Shown here in pieces: positions 37,072-48,855 of a stretch of 64,000 nt of DNA. The notes beneath the pieces were generated by a model. It saw only the letters and a program-made list of their open reading frames with translations. It ran no database searches and was not told the origin of the DNA. Position 1 is the first letter of the stretch, and every line of letters starts with the position of its first letter. The stretch spans positions 315,033 through 379,032 of the forward strand of contig VWZX01000240.1 in assembly GCA_013399015.1 (NCBI GenBank), given 5' to 3'. Origin of the DNA: Galbula dea (lineage: Eukaryota > Chordata > Aves > Piciformes > Galbulidae). A program made the position numbers and the translations under genes.

Positions 37072-37167
37072 AAGAAAAGAGAAAGAAGAAAGGAGAAAGA
37101 AGAAGAACAAAGAAAGGAGAAAGAAAAAAAAGGAAGAAAAGAAGAAAAAGGAAAAAAAGGAAGAAAG
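37072..37167 (+). repeat. 96-bp homopurine tract
   Basis: Ninety-six bases of A and G with a single pyrimidine (C at 37,108), built from GAAA, GAAG and GGAGAAAG units. Long purine-pyrimidine tracts can form intramolecular triplex (H-DNA). An open frame from 36,965 reads through it as a Lys/Glu/Arg-rich repeat, which is a translation artefact of the tract. Confidence 0.93.
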
Positions 37168-39116
37168 CATATTAGTATTAGATATTATTTTTAGGATCAG
37201 TTGTTTAGACCTGCTAGACATGGATGGGAATCTAAAGAAGTCAAAAGCACAATATATAAAGACTTCTTGCAGAAAAACCCATGAAACACTTAAGCACAAG
37301 ACAGTGGTTTCAGGCTCTAGCAGAGATGTGCAACACTGAAATTTGGCTCAGGCACCTTTGGGTAGCTTAAATCCAAATGTCAGAAGTCACTCCAAGGTTT
37401 TGTGTTGTTATTCTGGAGGTATTTGGTTGTTGTTTTGTTTATTTGGTTTTGTTTTGTTGTTTGTTTGTTTCCCATACTAACTAAATTTTTGCCCAGCTCA
37501 GCTGTGTGACTTAGTATCCCAAGTTTGGAAGAGAAGTTCAGTGCCAAGCTGGAACTTGTGTTCTCTGCTTTTGTGCAATAAAATATACAGGGACACTGGA
37601 GAAAATCCCAAGAAGAAAAGATGCTGGTGTACAGTTGTTTGTGAGAGAACAGAACATGGAACGTTCTATGGACCTGAGGAAGCACAGAAGAGGTAGATTG
37701 TGTTTCACAGAGTTCTTGGCAGCTCCAAAAAGATGGAGGCTGCTGGGGACTTCTGCTGGGGACAGCTGTAAGACCCACTACAAGAATGGGGAGAGAGAAG
37801 AAAAGACTCTTCTACCAGAAGAATGCACAAATGGGGCAAAAAGTAAACTGGATGAGAAGACTACACCAGTTATCTCTTTCCCAGCAAGTTCCTGTGCACT
37901 CTACTTTTCCAGCCTGCTAAAATGAGGTAATTAGATTAATTAATGTGTGGCTGGTCTTGCAGTAGGCTAGAGGGAGAAGCATAACAACCTCTGTTTAACT
38001 TTGGGCTGATAACTCTGTTCAATGACCATTGAGTAGATCATGCTTTCTCCACTGAGTTCTGTTGCCCTTTGAACACTGTTGCCAATACTCTTTTATTATT
38101 GCTATAAATGTATGGTGGAGTTATTTTGACAACACAGACACCAGTTGTTAACTCTGAAAACCTGATTAACATATCAATTTAAATCATTTGCACACCAATA
38201 AGCCTTTGTACTTCTTTTTGGAAGGAGAACATAAACTGTCCCCTGTATTGCAAGCAGCAGATCTGCAACAATGTTCACCACCTCCAACACGCTTGTTTCT
38301 CTTTACAAACCAAAGCCCTTGATGTAGATTTCAAAGAGCTTTCCTCTGAAATCCTGCTTGACCTTGTTGCATTGTCAACAGCAAACAACTTTCATGTACA
38401 ATCTCTGGTGACTTTCTTTTCATTTTATTTTTCTTTTAAACATCAATATGTAATGATACCAAAAGGTTTCTGATAACATAATTTTTTGACTGGCAGCAAA
38501 ATAGCTGCCACTTCTCTCCACTGCCTATATTATTATGGGTTTATTTTCTTGTCATTTTTTGCTTCTTTTCCCTCTTTACAGAAAGGGTTGGGTTTAATCT
38601 CCTTTTAACTGGAAAACATACTCAAACCCTTTTTGCATTTGCTTAGCCTCTACTTACTAATTCTGTTAGCAGGCAAGGAGAGGAATAAAAAGGCTGCTAT
38701 CATTGTTCCTATAAAGAAAGAATGTGTGTTTTGTAGTCAGAGCAGGAATTGAAAAGAGTGGGCTCTTGGGCTCCAATCCATTCTACTGTGAGTTAGGGGA
38801 CTTCTTCCATTCACTTTGGTTATGATTAAGGCTGCATGTTTGTATTTCTATGATGACTGCAACTCCACCAAACCATTCAGGTTAGTGTCTTTCAAGTGAA
38901 ATGAAATGCAATGCATGAATCAACTCCCTTGCTCCATCAGTGTTTAACATATGGGTCTGTTGGGTACAGCAGTGACATGCAGAGTATCTGAGCTGAGTTA
39001 ATATCAGTGAAATAATGATTGTGTGGGACTCTGCCTAGGTGATTTCCCTCACCATGTCTGATGGGCTCATGTTCCTCTATCTTGTGGTATTGTTGCAATT
39101 ACCTGAATGAAACATA
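37168..39116. other. Non-genic stretch with GTTT-rich patch
   Basis: A GTTTT/GTTT-rich patch lies at 37,397-37,470. The part at 38,150-38,480 has TTAAC, TAAT and TTTAAA cores and could be mildly conserved, but support is thin. No gene: overlapping 132- and 96-codon frames on opposite strands near 37,380-37,925 match nothing I know. Confidence 0.5.
37397..37470. repeat. G/T-rich low-complexity patch
   Basis: GTTGTTTTGTTTATTTGG-type sequence, interrupted. Confidence 0.75.
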
Positions 39117-39466
39117 AAATCACAGAATGGTTTGGGTTGGAAGGGACCTTTCCAGGTCATCTAGTCTAACCCCCCTGCAGTAAGCAGGGGCATCTTCCAC
39201 TAGATCAGATTTATCAGAGCCACAAAGAACCTGACCTGGAATGGTTCCAGAGATGGGCCATCTGCCACATCTCTGGGCTAACTGTGCTAGTGTTTTAGCA
39301 CCTTCATTGTAAAAAATGTCTTCTCTATATCTATTCTGAATCACTTCTCTGGTAGTTTCAAACCATCACCCTTTGTCCTGTTACAACAGCCCCTGCTAAG
39401 AAAACTGTCCCCATCTTTCTTTTGGGCCACTTCTCTTCTCCTGGCTGAACATCCTCAAATCTCTCA
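39117..39466 (-). mobile_element. CR1 LINE fragment, about 350 bp (group B)
   Basis: Antisense: tail AAATCACAGAATGGTTTGG at 39,117, then GGAAGGGACCTTTCCAGG, CCCCCCTGCAGTAAGCAGG, ACCATCACCCTTTGTCCTG near 39,364, and CTTCTCCTGGCTGAACATCC near 39,436. The coding part is disrupted. The segment between about 39,265 and 39,360 keeps the CR1 order with substitutions. Confidence 0.93.
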
Positions 39467-39819
39467 TGAATTTGTTGATTTCACTTCCCTTCTTAATGTC
39501 TTTTTGCTCAATCTCTTCTTTCTTATCAAGTGTCTTAATTTTCAGGGCAGTTTATTATTTGGTGGAGAAGGTTTGTCTCCTGTAGGTGAGAGCAGTACTA
39601 ACACCCAATCTCCAAGCCTGTTCATACCAGTGGCTTCTGCATTCCCCTGAAAAAGTGGACAACAAAGGTTGAAAATTCCCTAGGGTTTAAAGAGCCAAAG
39701 GTCTGAACCTAGACTTTGGTATATCAGTTCCAAGGATTACATTTCCCTGGTCATTTGTTTAGAAGAACTAGACCCTTAACCATAGCCTTTGCAGGAATAT
39801 AGAGAGTGGGAGTGATTTT
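39467..39819. other. Spacer between two minus-strand CR1 copies
   Basis: About 350 bp of unique AT-rich DNA. Nothing recognised. Confidence 0.5.
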
Positions 39820-39951
39820 CACAGAATCAAAGAATGTTAGGAGTTGGAAGGGACCTCGAAAGATCATCTAGTCCAACCCCCCTGCCAGAGCAGGATTCCC
39901 TAGATCAGGTCACACAGAAGCACATCCAGACAGGTTTTGAATACCTCCATA
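39820..39951 (-). mobile_element. CR1 LINE 3' fragment (group C)
   Basis: Antisense: CACAGAATCAAAGAATGTTA, GGAGTTGGAAGGGACCTCGA, CAGAGCAGGATTCCCTAGAT, GTCACACAGAAGCACATCCA, and GTTTTGAATACCTCCATAG at the 5' side. This is the longest group C copy here. It lies about 250 bp from the element at 40,205. Confidence 0.94.
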
Positions 39952-40204
39952 GACCAAAAGAAAACCATGATTTGGTTTAGTGCAGAATGTCAGTGCAGAT
40001 ACTTTCATCTCTTTCTTGGTCTTCCCACAGGCAGAACAAATACTGCCCAGATGAAGATCCACCACTCTAAGAACCTGCTGAATGTCTTCACCCTTCTCTT
40101 TTATGCCATGAATGCCATTAAATGTTTCTTTTTGCATATTCCACACCTTCCAAAACCACCCACCATTAAAACAACAAGATTTGGAGAGGAGGGGGCAACC
40201 AACC

Positions 40205-40560
40205 CTAGATGACGAATCGCTCTGTGTCGAAAGGGCCACGGTCCCGTTAATTCGAATGACATTTTGACAGGAGCATGCTGTCAGCCCAATGGTTTGACCT
40301 ATACAACAACCTCTAATTATTACTAATTAAAGAATTAATTATTCATGGCAGCAGGCACTATTAGCATAGCAGAGCTGTGTTGGAATATGAGTTATGCGCG
40401 GTTTATGAATCTTCAGAAAATAGATTCTTTAATAAATTAATAAAGGGGCTCTGGGGTTTCATTAAAAGGTGGCTGGAGGGGTTGCAAGCCAGTTTCCAAG
40501 GAGACCACAGGTGGTTTGCTTGGATTTTTTTTTTAGTTAAACTTGTTTGGGCCAGATGAT
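40205..40560. promoter_or_regulatory. Strong candidate conserved non-coding regulatory element
   Basis: Six CpGs lie between 40,213 and 40,254 and two more at 40,397-40,400, in otherwise CpG-poor DNA. An inverted repeat TGACAG-N7-CTGTCA lies at 40,265-40,283; TGACAG is the core recognised by TALE homeodomain factors (MEIS, PKNOX, TGIF). Three TAATTA homeodomain cores begin at 40,314, 40,324 and 40,336, spaced 10 and 12 bp. ACCAC-AG-GTGGT at 40,504-40,515 combines a RUNX-type ACCACA with an E-box CAGGTG. No CR1 sequence. A 60-codon frame crossing part of it is not protein-like. The call is by texture and motifs; target gene unknown. Confidence 0.55.
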
Positions 40561-40718
40561 TTCCCTTCCCCCTCCTCCCCTCTCTCACCCTGTCTTCACT
40601 GCTCTTTCCTCAGGCAGAGAGGAGAACATTTTAATGAAACCCCTGTTGTCCTCATATCGCTTTGATCCCCGTGTGGTCTCCAACCTCCACCTTGGCCAGT
40701 TGGAGGATGGTGCAGTTG

Positions 40719-40761
40719 GTTTTTTTTTCCCCTGTTCTTTTTTTTTTTATCCTTTTTTTTG
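40719..40761. repeat. Poly-T/pyrimidine tract
   Basis: Three T runs of 8-13 bases separated by CCCCTGTTC and ATCC. Confidence 0.85.
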
Positions 40762-40769
40762 ATTGAAAG

Positions 40770-40925
40770 CTGCAGCCAGCTCTGCCATGAATAAACAACA
40801 GAAATGATAAAAGCACATGGGTAAAGGAAAATAGAACAAACAAAGGAGGAAAATAAAGGAAATTGCATGAATTCAAATGAGACCATCAGGATGGGAGCAG
40901 AGTTAATTACCTTGTTTGCCATCTG
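40770..40925. promoter_or_regulatory. Possible extension of the 40.2 kb element
   Basis: AT-rich unique sequence with CATGAATAAACAACAG (forkhead-like AAACA), GTTAATTACC and CATTTGAATTC-type cores. Separated from the main element by a T tract. Weak support. Confidence 0.25.
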
Positions 40926-43430
40926 AACAGGAGATTTGGTGGTTGTTCTTACTATTTTTATATCTATGTTTGTTTCTAATGTGATATTTCTTATTCTTTT
41001 GACTGGTTTATAGATTTTTTTGGTTATTAAAAAAAAAAGGAGGGAGAAAATTCTTCACTTTTCTATTTTCTTTTTTTTTTTCATTCTGTCATGACTAATA
41101 TTTCTGAACATTTATTTCACTCTAATAATGCAGAGAGTGATATTAATACCTTCCAGTACTGCTAACTAAACAGTGATATAAATAGCAATAACAATGTTTA
41201 CAAGCTTTTGCTCCAACTTTCAGATCACTTCAAAAGTCCATCCCTGCTTAAGGAAAGCCACAATAAAATAGCAGTTACCTTAAAAAAATAAAATTACATG
41301 TCCCTGCCTCATTTTCTGAGGGCTTGTCTTCCAGCCAGTCTCACTAGTGAAGGGCATAACCACCAAGAGGAGTGATCCTTGCTGCTACACAAATCCCACC
41401 AAAATAAATAGTACTGTTGTCAGGGGCCAAGCATGTCCATTATCCTGAAGGGATCAGGGCTCCTTAAGGATGATCCTGAGGGAGGATTCAGTTCTTCTCT
41501 CACTGCTCACCTCAGTGTTAGGAGAAGGACACACTGTTTGAGGTGATCCATCCCACCTGAGAAAGTGGTGTTAGGACAAGAGGAGTTACCTCCACAGGTT
41601 ATGGGAGAAGTTTGGTCTTAAGTGCACACCTTTTCAACAAGATGCAAGATGAGTCTCATACTTTGCATTTTCATGTTCCTGCAAGAAGTCTATCTCTTGT
41701 CATTCAGGTATGACACAGGTTTCAGAAAGGCACAGATATGTTTGACTTTCAGATTTCACTTGATGGTGAGTTTATTTGAATTCTTTCAGTGACTAGCTAC
41801 TGTGGGTGTTACATGTTCATCTATTAATTTCTGTTGATGTATCTTTTGGGGGTAGTAACTACATATTATTACTAGATACAGTGCCTAAAGCAATCAGGAT
41901 CCCATCTCAGGTGAAGCTGTGGCTGATTTGATAATACCAGTTATACATCTTATGTCTGTTTCTGATCACTGTTACTTACTTTACCATAGCACTTAAGGAT
42001 TGTCACAAGGAATCGAGGCTCTTCTTTGCTATGTGTGGTATGTACATATAAATGGGATCACATTACAAGGTTGCAGCAGTTGTATAAACTTGATCTGCCT
42101 CTCTCTGTTTTGCAAATGGACAAGGAGAGCTCATTGCAGCTGAAGACAGATCTTTCAAGGAGTGTGGCTTTACCAAGCAGTCATCCTGGTAGGTCAGAAA
42201 ATGCCAGTTTCAAGAGCCTAAAAGTCTGGATAAAATATTGTGCTTGGAAAAGACCAGTTATCAAAGCTAAATTTCCCACAGAAAGATATCAGGTGTGATG
42301 GTACAGATTTTGAGACAATTCCTCAAGTCCAGTGGTCAAATTAAACAGTCAAAATGTATTCAGGTTATAATAACAATGTCCCAGTAATAACATCAATACC
42401 AATAATATCAATATCTCAGTAATAATTCCAATAACCCAAGTCAGCTGGGACATCCTGGATTACTTGAATGAGAGCAAAAGCATGCATCTGGTTCCCACTT
42501 CCCAGAGGAGCATATGAAGCATTAGAGAAAGGAAGTGCCTCTTATTTTCCCCTGAGAAAAAAAGCAAAAACCTTTTGGTTTCAAATAAAAACACATGCTG
42601 GAATTTCCATTTTAAAATATGCAGGATAATTCTTGTTTTCCTATATGGATTAAGTCCCTGTCCTGAACAAGATATCTATCTTGGATGCTTTATAATAATT
42701 TTGCTCTTGGCAAGTTTGGAAATAAGCTCAGGACGTAATTCAGAATTGAGTTCTTAATCCAAATTGGGATTTAAAATAGAAGAAGTCTCAGTTTAATCCA
42801 CACATGGAAGATGCTGCTACAGTGATCAACTAAAGTTTTAATGAAGTCTAAAGAAAATTGACTCAGAAGATCATCAGCTTCTCAGAAAACCCAGCCAATT
42901 TTATTTAAATACCTGAAAAAATAATTTATATGCTTAACTTCAGGCACAAAGGGTTGAAAACCTAATTGGCTTAGCCAGTGTTACACAGAATATTATCATT
43001 ACCTTTTTCTGTCTATAGCAGTTAGCTGGAGCCAGAGCATGGGCAAAGATATTTTCCCAAAATCTACTATAGATCTTATTGGGTTTGTTCTCTGCCAAAG
43101 TTTTGGACAGATCTGCCCAATAGTCACCAAAAAAAAATGATCAGGCACAGTCTGAGAGTTCACACAGGCAATGACCATTCCCAGCAGATGAGATGGACTT
43201 GGCTCTGGGGAGGGAGCCAGCTCTGCTGCTTCAGGGCAGAGAAACAGCCCTGGACCCCTCTAGTTCATTGACTTATCTCTGAACACAAAGACTAGGATGC
43301 TGCATGCTGATAAGAGAGCCCTGAAACATCTTTACCCAATGTCAGTTTTCATCTTTATGTAAACTGAAACAAATCGATTGAAACAAAAATTTGTGACTGC
43401 AGAAGATGAGTTGGAAATATTCCCTGCTCC

Positions 43431-43500
43431 ATTTTTTTTATTTCTTTTTCTTTTTCTCTTTCTTTTTTTATTTTTTTTGCCTTTTTTGATTTTGTTTTTG
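43431..43500. repeat. Pyrimidine-rich (TTTTC)n-like tract
   Basis: T-rich with TTTCTTTTTC and CTCTTTC units and a few A/G interruptions. It generates an artefactual Phe/Leu-rich frame on the plus strand. Confidence 0.88.
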
Positions 43501-44280
43501 AGGGGGTATGGAACTGCTTTGAACTGTTCCAGCTTGATTCACATTAAGAAGGTATTTTAAAAAATTTCACAATTTTGTGAATATTTTTCCCTAATAAGCT
43601 ACTTAAAGGAAATATTTCTTTTATACAAAGCCTGAAAAGAAGTGGGATTTAGCTACATTAAAACAATACACACACAACCCTGCATTTCTGTGTAAATACA
43701 CCCACAAATCCCTAGACAAATATGGGACATAGGCATGTGCATATGCTCATATTTTGATACTCTAAGGAACAATGTCAACATATTTATTTCTCTCCTGAGT
43801 TACAGGACCAGTACAGCATTTCAGTTGTTTCTGAACCACTGAATAATATTCCTTTCCTTCATTCAATCCTTCACCTGTTTTGAGACACCTTTACCACCTG
43901 CCAGTGATACTCTTATACAGTCTCAGGATTTAATTCCACTTTGCATGATGCTTGTTCTACTTCAGATGTTTTCTAACCTTTTCCACCTCTGGGGCTATAA
44001 AAGATCTCTGGGATTTTCAAGTCAATATTTGGAAATTTCACAGTAATCCTTACTCCCTCAATGTATTTTCCTCTCTCCTCCAGATTTGTGCATTAGGTCT
44101 ATTTATTTCTGGCTTTATCAGATATTTTTGACCAAGTTTCTTTAATGGAGGAAAGTCTTTCACTTGTTTCTTTGTGCCTCTTGTGCTTTGCTGGTCAGTT
44201 TGTGACTAGAGGTTTGCATATTAGAAGCCTTTGTCTGTATTTTGAGCATCTTTTCTCTGTATTGTTTTGTGGGATTCTGG

Positions 44281-44347
44281 TTTAGTTTTTTGTTTTGTTT
44301 TATTATGGGGGTTTTTTTGTTTGTATTTGGTTTTTTGGGTTTTTTAA
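44281..44347. repeat. G/T-rich low-complexity patch
   Basis: TTTTGTTTTGTTTTATT followed by GGGGGTTTTTTTG runs. Confidence 0.8.
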
Positions 44348-46186
44348 TGTTATTACAGCCTGATGAAAATCCTGGTTTTTCTTCCTGGAGAGATTTGATA
44401 TCCTGAAATTTGGGTTCACTAACCTCAAAATCTCAAAATTGTTTATAGAATCTTTCTGTGTCCAGTTTATCTGCCCCAACAGCAAAACTCTCAAGTGAAC
44501 TGCAAGCTCAACTGTAGGACAGATAAAGATTACCCAGGTCTCAAATTAAACTGAAAAACAATTGTCCAAACAGACTTGTTAGTGATATTATGGTTCTGCT
44601 CATTTAACAGTCATCTGGACCAGAACATGAAATCAGGAGAAATAAACAGGTATCCAAACACTGAAAATAATTATTAACACAAATGAGTGTTTATTAATAT
44701 ATATTGTAAGAACAGTTTTCACTCTAGGAAAATATTATCAGACCCTATGGGCATCCATCCTTCACTTGTTTTTTGTTGTTTTCTTTTTCTAATGAGTTCA
44801 GGAAAGATTAAAGTCCTAATTAAACACCTATCTCATTTCTGTATTTAGGGTTTGGTTTTGTTTTTTAAACTGCATCCTTTTAATGCAGACCTGACACTCT
44901 GACATTGCTCATATGCCCAAAAGAATTAGATAACCAGCAACAGTTTGTAAGAAGAGTGTGCCAGAAGAGAGTATGAAGTTCAATAAAGAGAGGAGGTTGG
45001 CCTTCAGACGGGTAGGAAAGATCAGAGTTTCTTCTTGGTTTGAAGCTTTATTCTGCAAGCAAGGCTCAGGACTGCAAATGTGCTACAATTCTAACACAAT
45101 TGGTTCAAACTGCAGGCAAAGTTGGGAGCTGTTGTGCCAGGATGTGCCAGACACAAATTTAATATATATATAACATAAATAAATGTTTCTAACCTAGGCA
45201 GGATAGTGACACCAAGTACAGAAAATGATATTCAAATTAATCATTGAGTTGGGGTGCAACTCTCTTAAGTCCAGAGCTCTATGGTTTTGGTGCCCACATT
45301 ATTTTAGATCCCAGTTTCAGTCTAAGAGTGAATTAATTCAGTCAATAAAGTGTGAAGAGTGATGTGATGAACCCTGAAGGAAGATTATACATTCAAACAG
45401 CTGAACTGCTCTCCAAAATCTGCCAGATCTCTGCCCTCAGTCTCCACTGACAGGACTGGGGCACCTGTAGGTGATAAAAATTATGGTGCTAGAAACCAAC
45501 ACCCTCAGTGTAGAATTGCTACTTGAAATAAGTTAAAAGGAGCCTGTGGCTAATAGCAAAGATATCAAAGTCTATTTCTGTGGCTAATGGAGTTAGCTAA
45601 ATTTCATCCCACTTTTCCTGTCCCAAATACCCTCATATCCTATTCACATGTGGGTGGAATAGACAAGGTCAGAAATTCATGGCATACTTGTCCAAGTAAA
45701 ATGATGGATAAATGTATCTGGACTATGTATATAAGGAACAGAAAATTTGCCTGTAAATGAGGAATGGAGAGAGAGAACTTCTTAAGTGAAATAATAATAT
45801 TGTCAACAAAACAATATTATTTATGCTGGTAACATACAAGGAAAGTTCTAAGATTTGGTGAGGTGAGATTCTGGAGCAGCCTGACCTTACACAGAAACCC
45901 AGTGGGACATGTCTATGGCAGTGCTGTCCAACAGTAGCAGTGGATGAAAAGTGATGAGCAGCATGGTCTCCTCTGACTGTGTGAGCTTAAGCAAGAGCTG
46001 GTGTTAGTAGCGTGCCCTGGGGTGACCTACTACTGTTTCTTATGGATAGGTGATCTGATGTGATTCAGGAAGGGCTCCTTTTTGCTCCTTATATGTAAAA
46101 GCAACAAAATAACCCTGACTTCCCTATAAACTGGGAAGTTTTTACTCTCATTGTCCTATTTCACAGTGAATGACCTGGTTTTATTT

Positions 46187-46266
46187 AAAAAACCCCAAAA
46201 CAACAAAAAAACCCAACCCAACCAACCAAACAAACAAAAAAAATCAAACAAAACACCAGCAAAACA
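46187..46266. repeat. A/C-rich low-complexity tract, (CAAA/CCAA)n-like
   Basis: Degenerate CCAACCAACC and AAACAAAC units over 80 bp. Confidence 0.85.
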
Positions 46267-46693
46267 GACACTCTCTAAATGAAGACAGAGCACAGTAAAT
46301 ATTTAAAAGAACATCAATGCATGGAAATTATCTATCTTGCAATTCAAATATGGTAGCTGCTGGAAAAGTCTCAGAATTTCTCTGAGGAATTTCCAGACAT
46401 TTTCACAACCACAAATTTATTATGAAAGAACACCAAATTTAACCCTATATGAAATTATAGAAGAGAGGTCCATGATGTTATCAAATAACTCTTTGACTCA
46501 AACTTACTAGTACGTTATGCATGCAGTGTCACAAACAACATTGGATAGTAACTCCTAAAGTATATATTAAACACAAATAGTACTTTTATTAAATTTAAAA
46601 CTTTTCCCAAAGAATCCAAATATTAAAAATACTCAGAATTATTTTCCCTATCTCTGCAAATAGTTTGAACTGCTGTTTACAGTCATATCACAC

Positions 46694-46788
46694 TTCTATT
46701 TCTATGGAGTTGTCCTGTGCCTAAACATGAGTTGGACTAGATGATCCTAATGGGTCCCTTCCAACTCTGGCTATTCTGTGATTCTGTG
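46694..46788 (+). mobile_element. CR1 LINE 3' fragment (group D) with flanking 9-bp direct repeat
   Basis: GTTGTCCTGTGCCTAAACATG, then AGTTGGACTAGATGATCC and GTCCCTTCCAACTCTGG, ending TATTCTGTGATTCTGTG. The nonamer ATATCACAC occurs immediately outside both ends, at 46,685-46,693 and 46,789-46,797, and could be a target-site duplication. CR1 elements usually leave none or very short ones, so this is unusual or fortuitous. Confidence 0.88.
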
Positions 46789-46797
46789 ATATCACAC

Positions 46798-48540
46798 AGC
46801 AACAAACCAGGCACAAAACTTTGATATAAAGCTCTAACACCAGTGGGGATGCAGATCACTAGGTATCAATCAGGATACCACAGTTGACTCCAGTGCTATA
46901 CAGAGGTGATAGCACCAGAAGAACATCCAGAGCCTTACTCCTAATAATAATGATTTGAGTCTGCTGTTGTTGACTTGTCTGCAAATCCAGTCTAATTCAT
47001 CAGGTTTCAATCTACATTAGCCCTGTGGAAAATGAGATCTGAATTGGCTAAGGCTGAGAGAATTGTTTCATGTTCCAGTTGAGTTTGATTTGCCCACAAT
47101 GCCTCTGTTTCTTAAGATATTAATGGAAATGAAAAGAAGAGATTCTTGCTGCTCTTAACTGCAACCACTAATGATAACTGCTCTGTAGAGATGTGCCAAG
47201 ACTGAGGGATAAAGCTGCTGTGATCTAATATGACAGTTATTTTTAATCTACTTAATATCTGTGGTTTGTTCCTGTTGCTACAGGCCAGGGTCTAAGATGC
47301 TGAAGTTTTGCTTTGTGCTGCATTTCCTTAGTGACAACCTCCTTCTCCAGGATAGGAGTTAATTAATTCAGCTGGATCACACTTATTGTCCTCAATAGAT
47401 GCAACAATGAATGGAAACTCAACTGAAAGTTGTGACTATCATTGCATTGAGAATACTATTTAAGCAGGAGGATTATCTGCCCATACATTTGTCTTTCTAT
47501 CCAAATGCTGTTTTTTCCTAGTCAGAGAAATTTTCCTGAGGGCAACCCAAGCATGTGCTGCTCAGTGATGGTCAAAAATCCAAAAGGTCTTGACTTTCTG
47601 CAGTAAGATTGAAAGGTATTGGTGATGCTCAGCCAAAAAAGGAATTTTAAATCAAGTTCTTTGCTATTTTCTTTCCTTAAAGTAGAATCTGTAGTCTGCT
47701 AGCTAAGATTTTCTCTATAAGAGCCTACAGAAGAGCATGAGAGTTTGAAAAAACACAAGGAGTTGTTTAATTTGTCTCTCTGGGGCTACTTTTCACCTGA
47801 GCCCAGTGAACTCTATGAATAGACTCAGCACAGAGTCATGAGTGCTTTGCTTGGGCAAAAGAAAGAAATGGAAAAGGCAGAAGGGAAAGACCAAAGAGAA
47901 GAACAATGTAGAGAGAGGACAGAGGAATGTAAACCCAAAAGCAAACAGGTGGAATTTGTTTTGGTGGTGGCCACAAATGGACAGAAGAACTGATTGAAAA
48001 GACCAGGCAGTTGTTGCCTTTATTGCTAAATACACAAAGGACTTCATGCAGATTGTACCTCAGTTTCCTCATCTGGTAACTGAAAGTAATAATACATTTT
48101 TTTCTTAAAGAAAGTAACTGCTAAGGCTGCAGAAGTAAACCATTTTTACTATTCCCTTTAGTCAACTATGAGAAGAGTCTGTTTAAACACCAGGCATGGA
48201 GGTACAAAACAGGGTAATATGGAGACACTTACCCTGGTTCGTAGACGGCTTCCTTGGTTCCTGGAACTGGATCAGCTGTGTTCTGATCAAGTTATTTACT
48301 TCTGCTGAAGAGCAGGAATTATTTTTCTAGACAGAGGACAACACTAACAGTGTGATGCTCTTGGTAGTACCTGACCAAGCTCTGGTAGATCTGCAGGCTT
48401 TGTGTGCTCTCCACAGACTCCCAAGCGAGCCAGATCAGAATTAATTTGAGTGTGACACTCTTCTTCTCCTTCACTCACTCTGAGGGTCTATTCTGCTTAA
48501 AAGCCTTGACAGTAAATGTTTCTCACCTGAGCTAGTGAAA
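46798..48540. other. Non-genic stretch
   Basis: No gene or repeat seen in about 1.7 kb. Two overlapping minus frames at 47,793-48,072 (84 and 78 codons) have no recognisable domain. A few CpGs lie around 48,238-48,250 and 48,425. Confidence 0.5.
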
Positions 48541-48593
48541 TCAGAGAACCATTTAAGCTGGAAAAGACCCTAAAGGTCATTGAATCCAATTTA
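48541..48593 (-). mobile_element. Diverged CR1 3' fragment
   Basis: CAGAGAACCATTTAAGCTGG, AAAAGACCCTAAAGGTCATT and GAATCCAATTT match the antisense CR1 3' end with many substitutions. The octamer is degenerate. Confidence 0.7.
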
Positions 48594-48740
48594 AGTTGCA
48601 AATACTGGTTACTCAGTAATAATTATTATGATTTTTGTTTACCTATGTCAATGTTATTATCACTAAGATTTGGGTGACTTCTTTGATCTCCTGAGTAGAT
48701 TTTTCTTGACTATCAATCATTTAACCAAGCAGACTTGTAA

Positions 48741-48855
48741 GAATCACAGAATCACAGAATATTAGGAGCTGGAAGGGACCTCAAAAGATCATCTAGTCCA
48801 ACCCCCCTGCCACAGCAGGATTCCCTAGACCAGGTCACACAGAAGAGTGTCCAAA
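48741..48855 (-). mobile_element. CR1 LINE 3' fragment (group C)
   Basis: Antisense: GAATCACAGAATCACAGAAT, ATTAGGAGCTGGAAGGGACC, CACAGCAGGATTCCCTAGAC and TCACACAGAAGAGTGTCC. The tail holds two clean octamer units, consistent with a relatively young copy. Confidence 0.94.

Larger units (their letters stand above)
40926..46693. other. Long non-genic stretch with simple repeats
   Basis: About 5.8 kb with no CR1 copy and no gene. It contains low-complexity tracts at 41,028-41,083, 42,361-42,435 (AATAA/CAATA-type), 43,431-43,500 (pyrimidine), 44,281-44,347 (GTTTT) and 46,187-46,266 (A/C-rich). The 90-codon frame at 42,026-42,298 resembles nothing known. Confidence 0.55.

Noticed and set aside
37030..37299. 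Phe/Ser-rich minus frame of 89 codons
   Set aside because: It is the antisense reading of the same purine tract.
36965..37339. 124-codon frame with a hydrophobic start and a Lys/Glu/Arg-rich middle
   Set aside because: The charged stretch is just the translated purine tract at 37,072-37,167, and no family resemblance or splice context is seen.
39120..39344. 74-codon minus frame
   Set aside because: It lies wholly inside a CR1 fragment and is not in a frame I can match to ORF2.
42361..42440. Apparent repeat of AATAAC/CAATA units
   Set aside because: Units are too irregular for a defined period, so it is listed only as low complexity.
43378..43560. Phe/Leu-rich 60-codon frame resembling a membrane segment
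   Set aside because: It is produced by the pyrimidine-rich low-complexity tract.
48235..48255. GGTTCGTAGACGG resembling a tRNA B-box region
   Set aside because: No A-box, cloverleaf or terminator-like T run at a suitable position.
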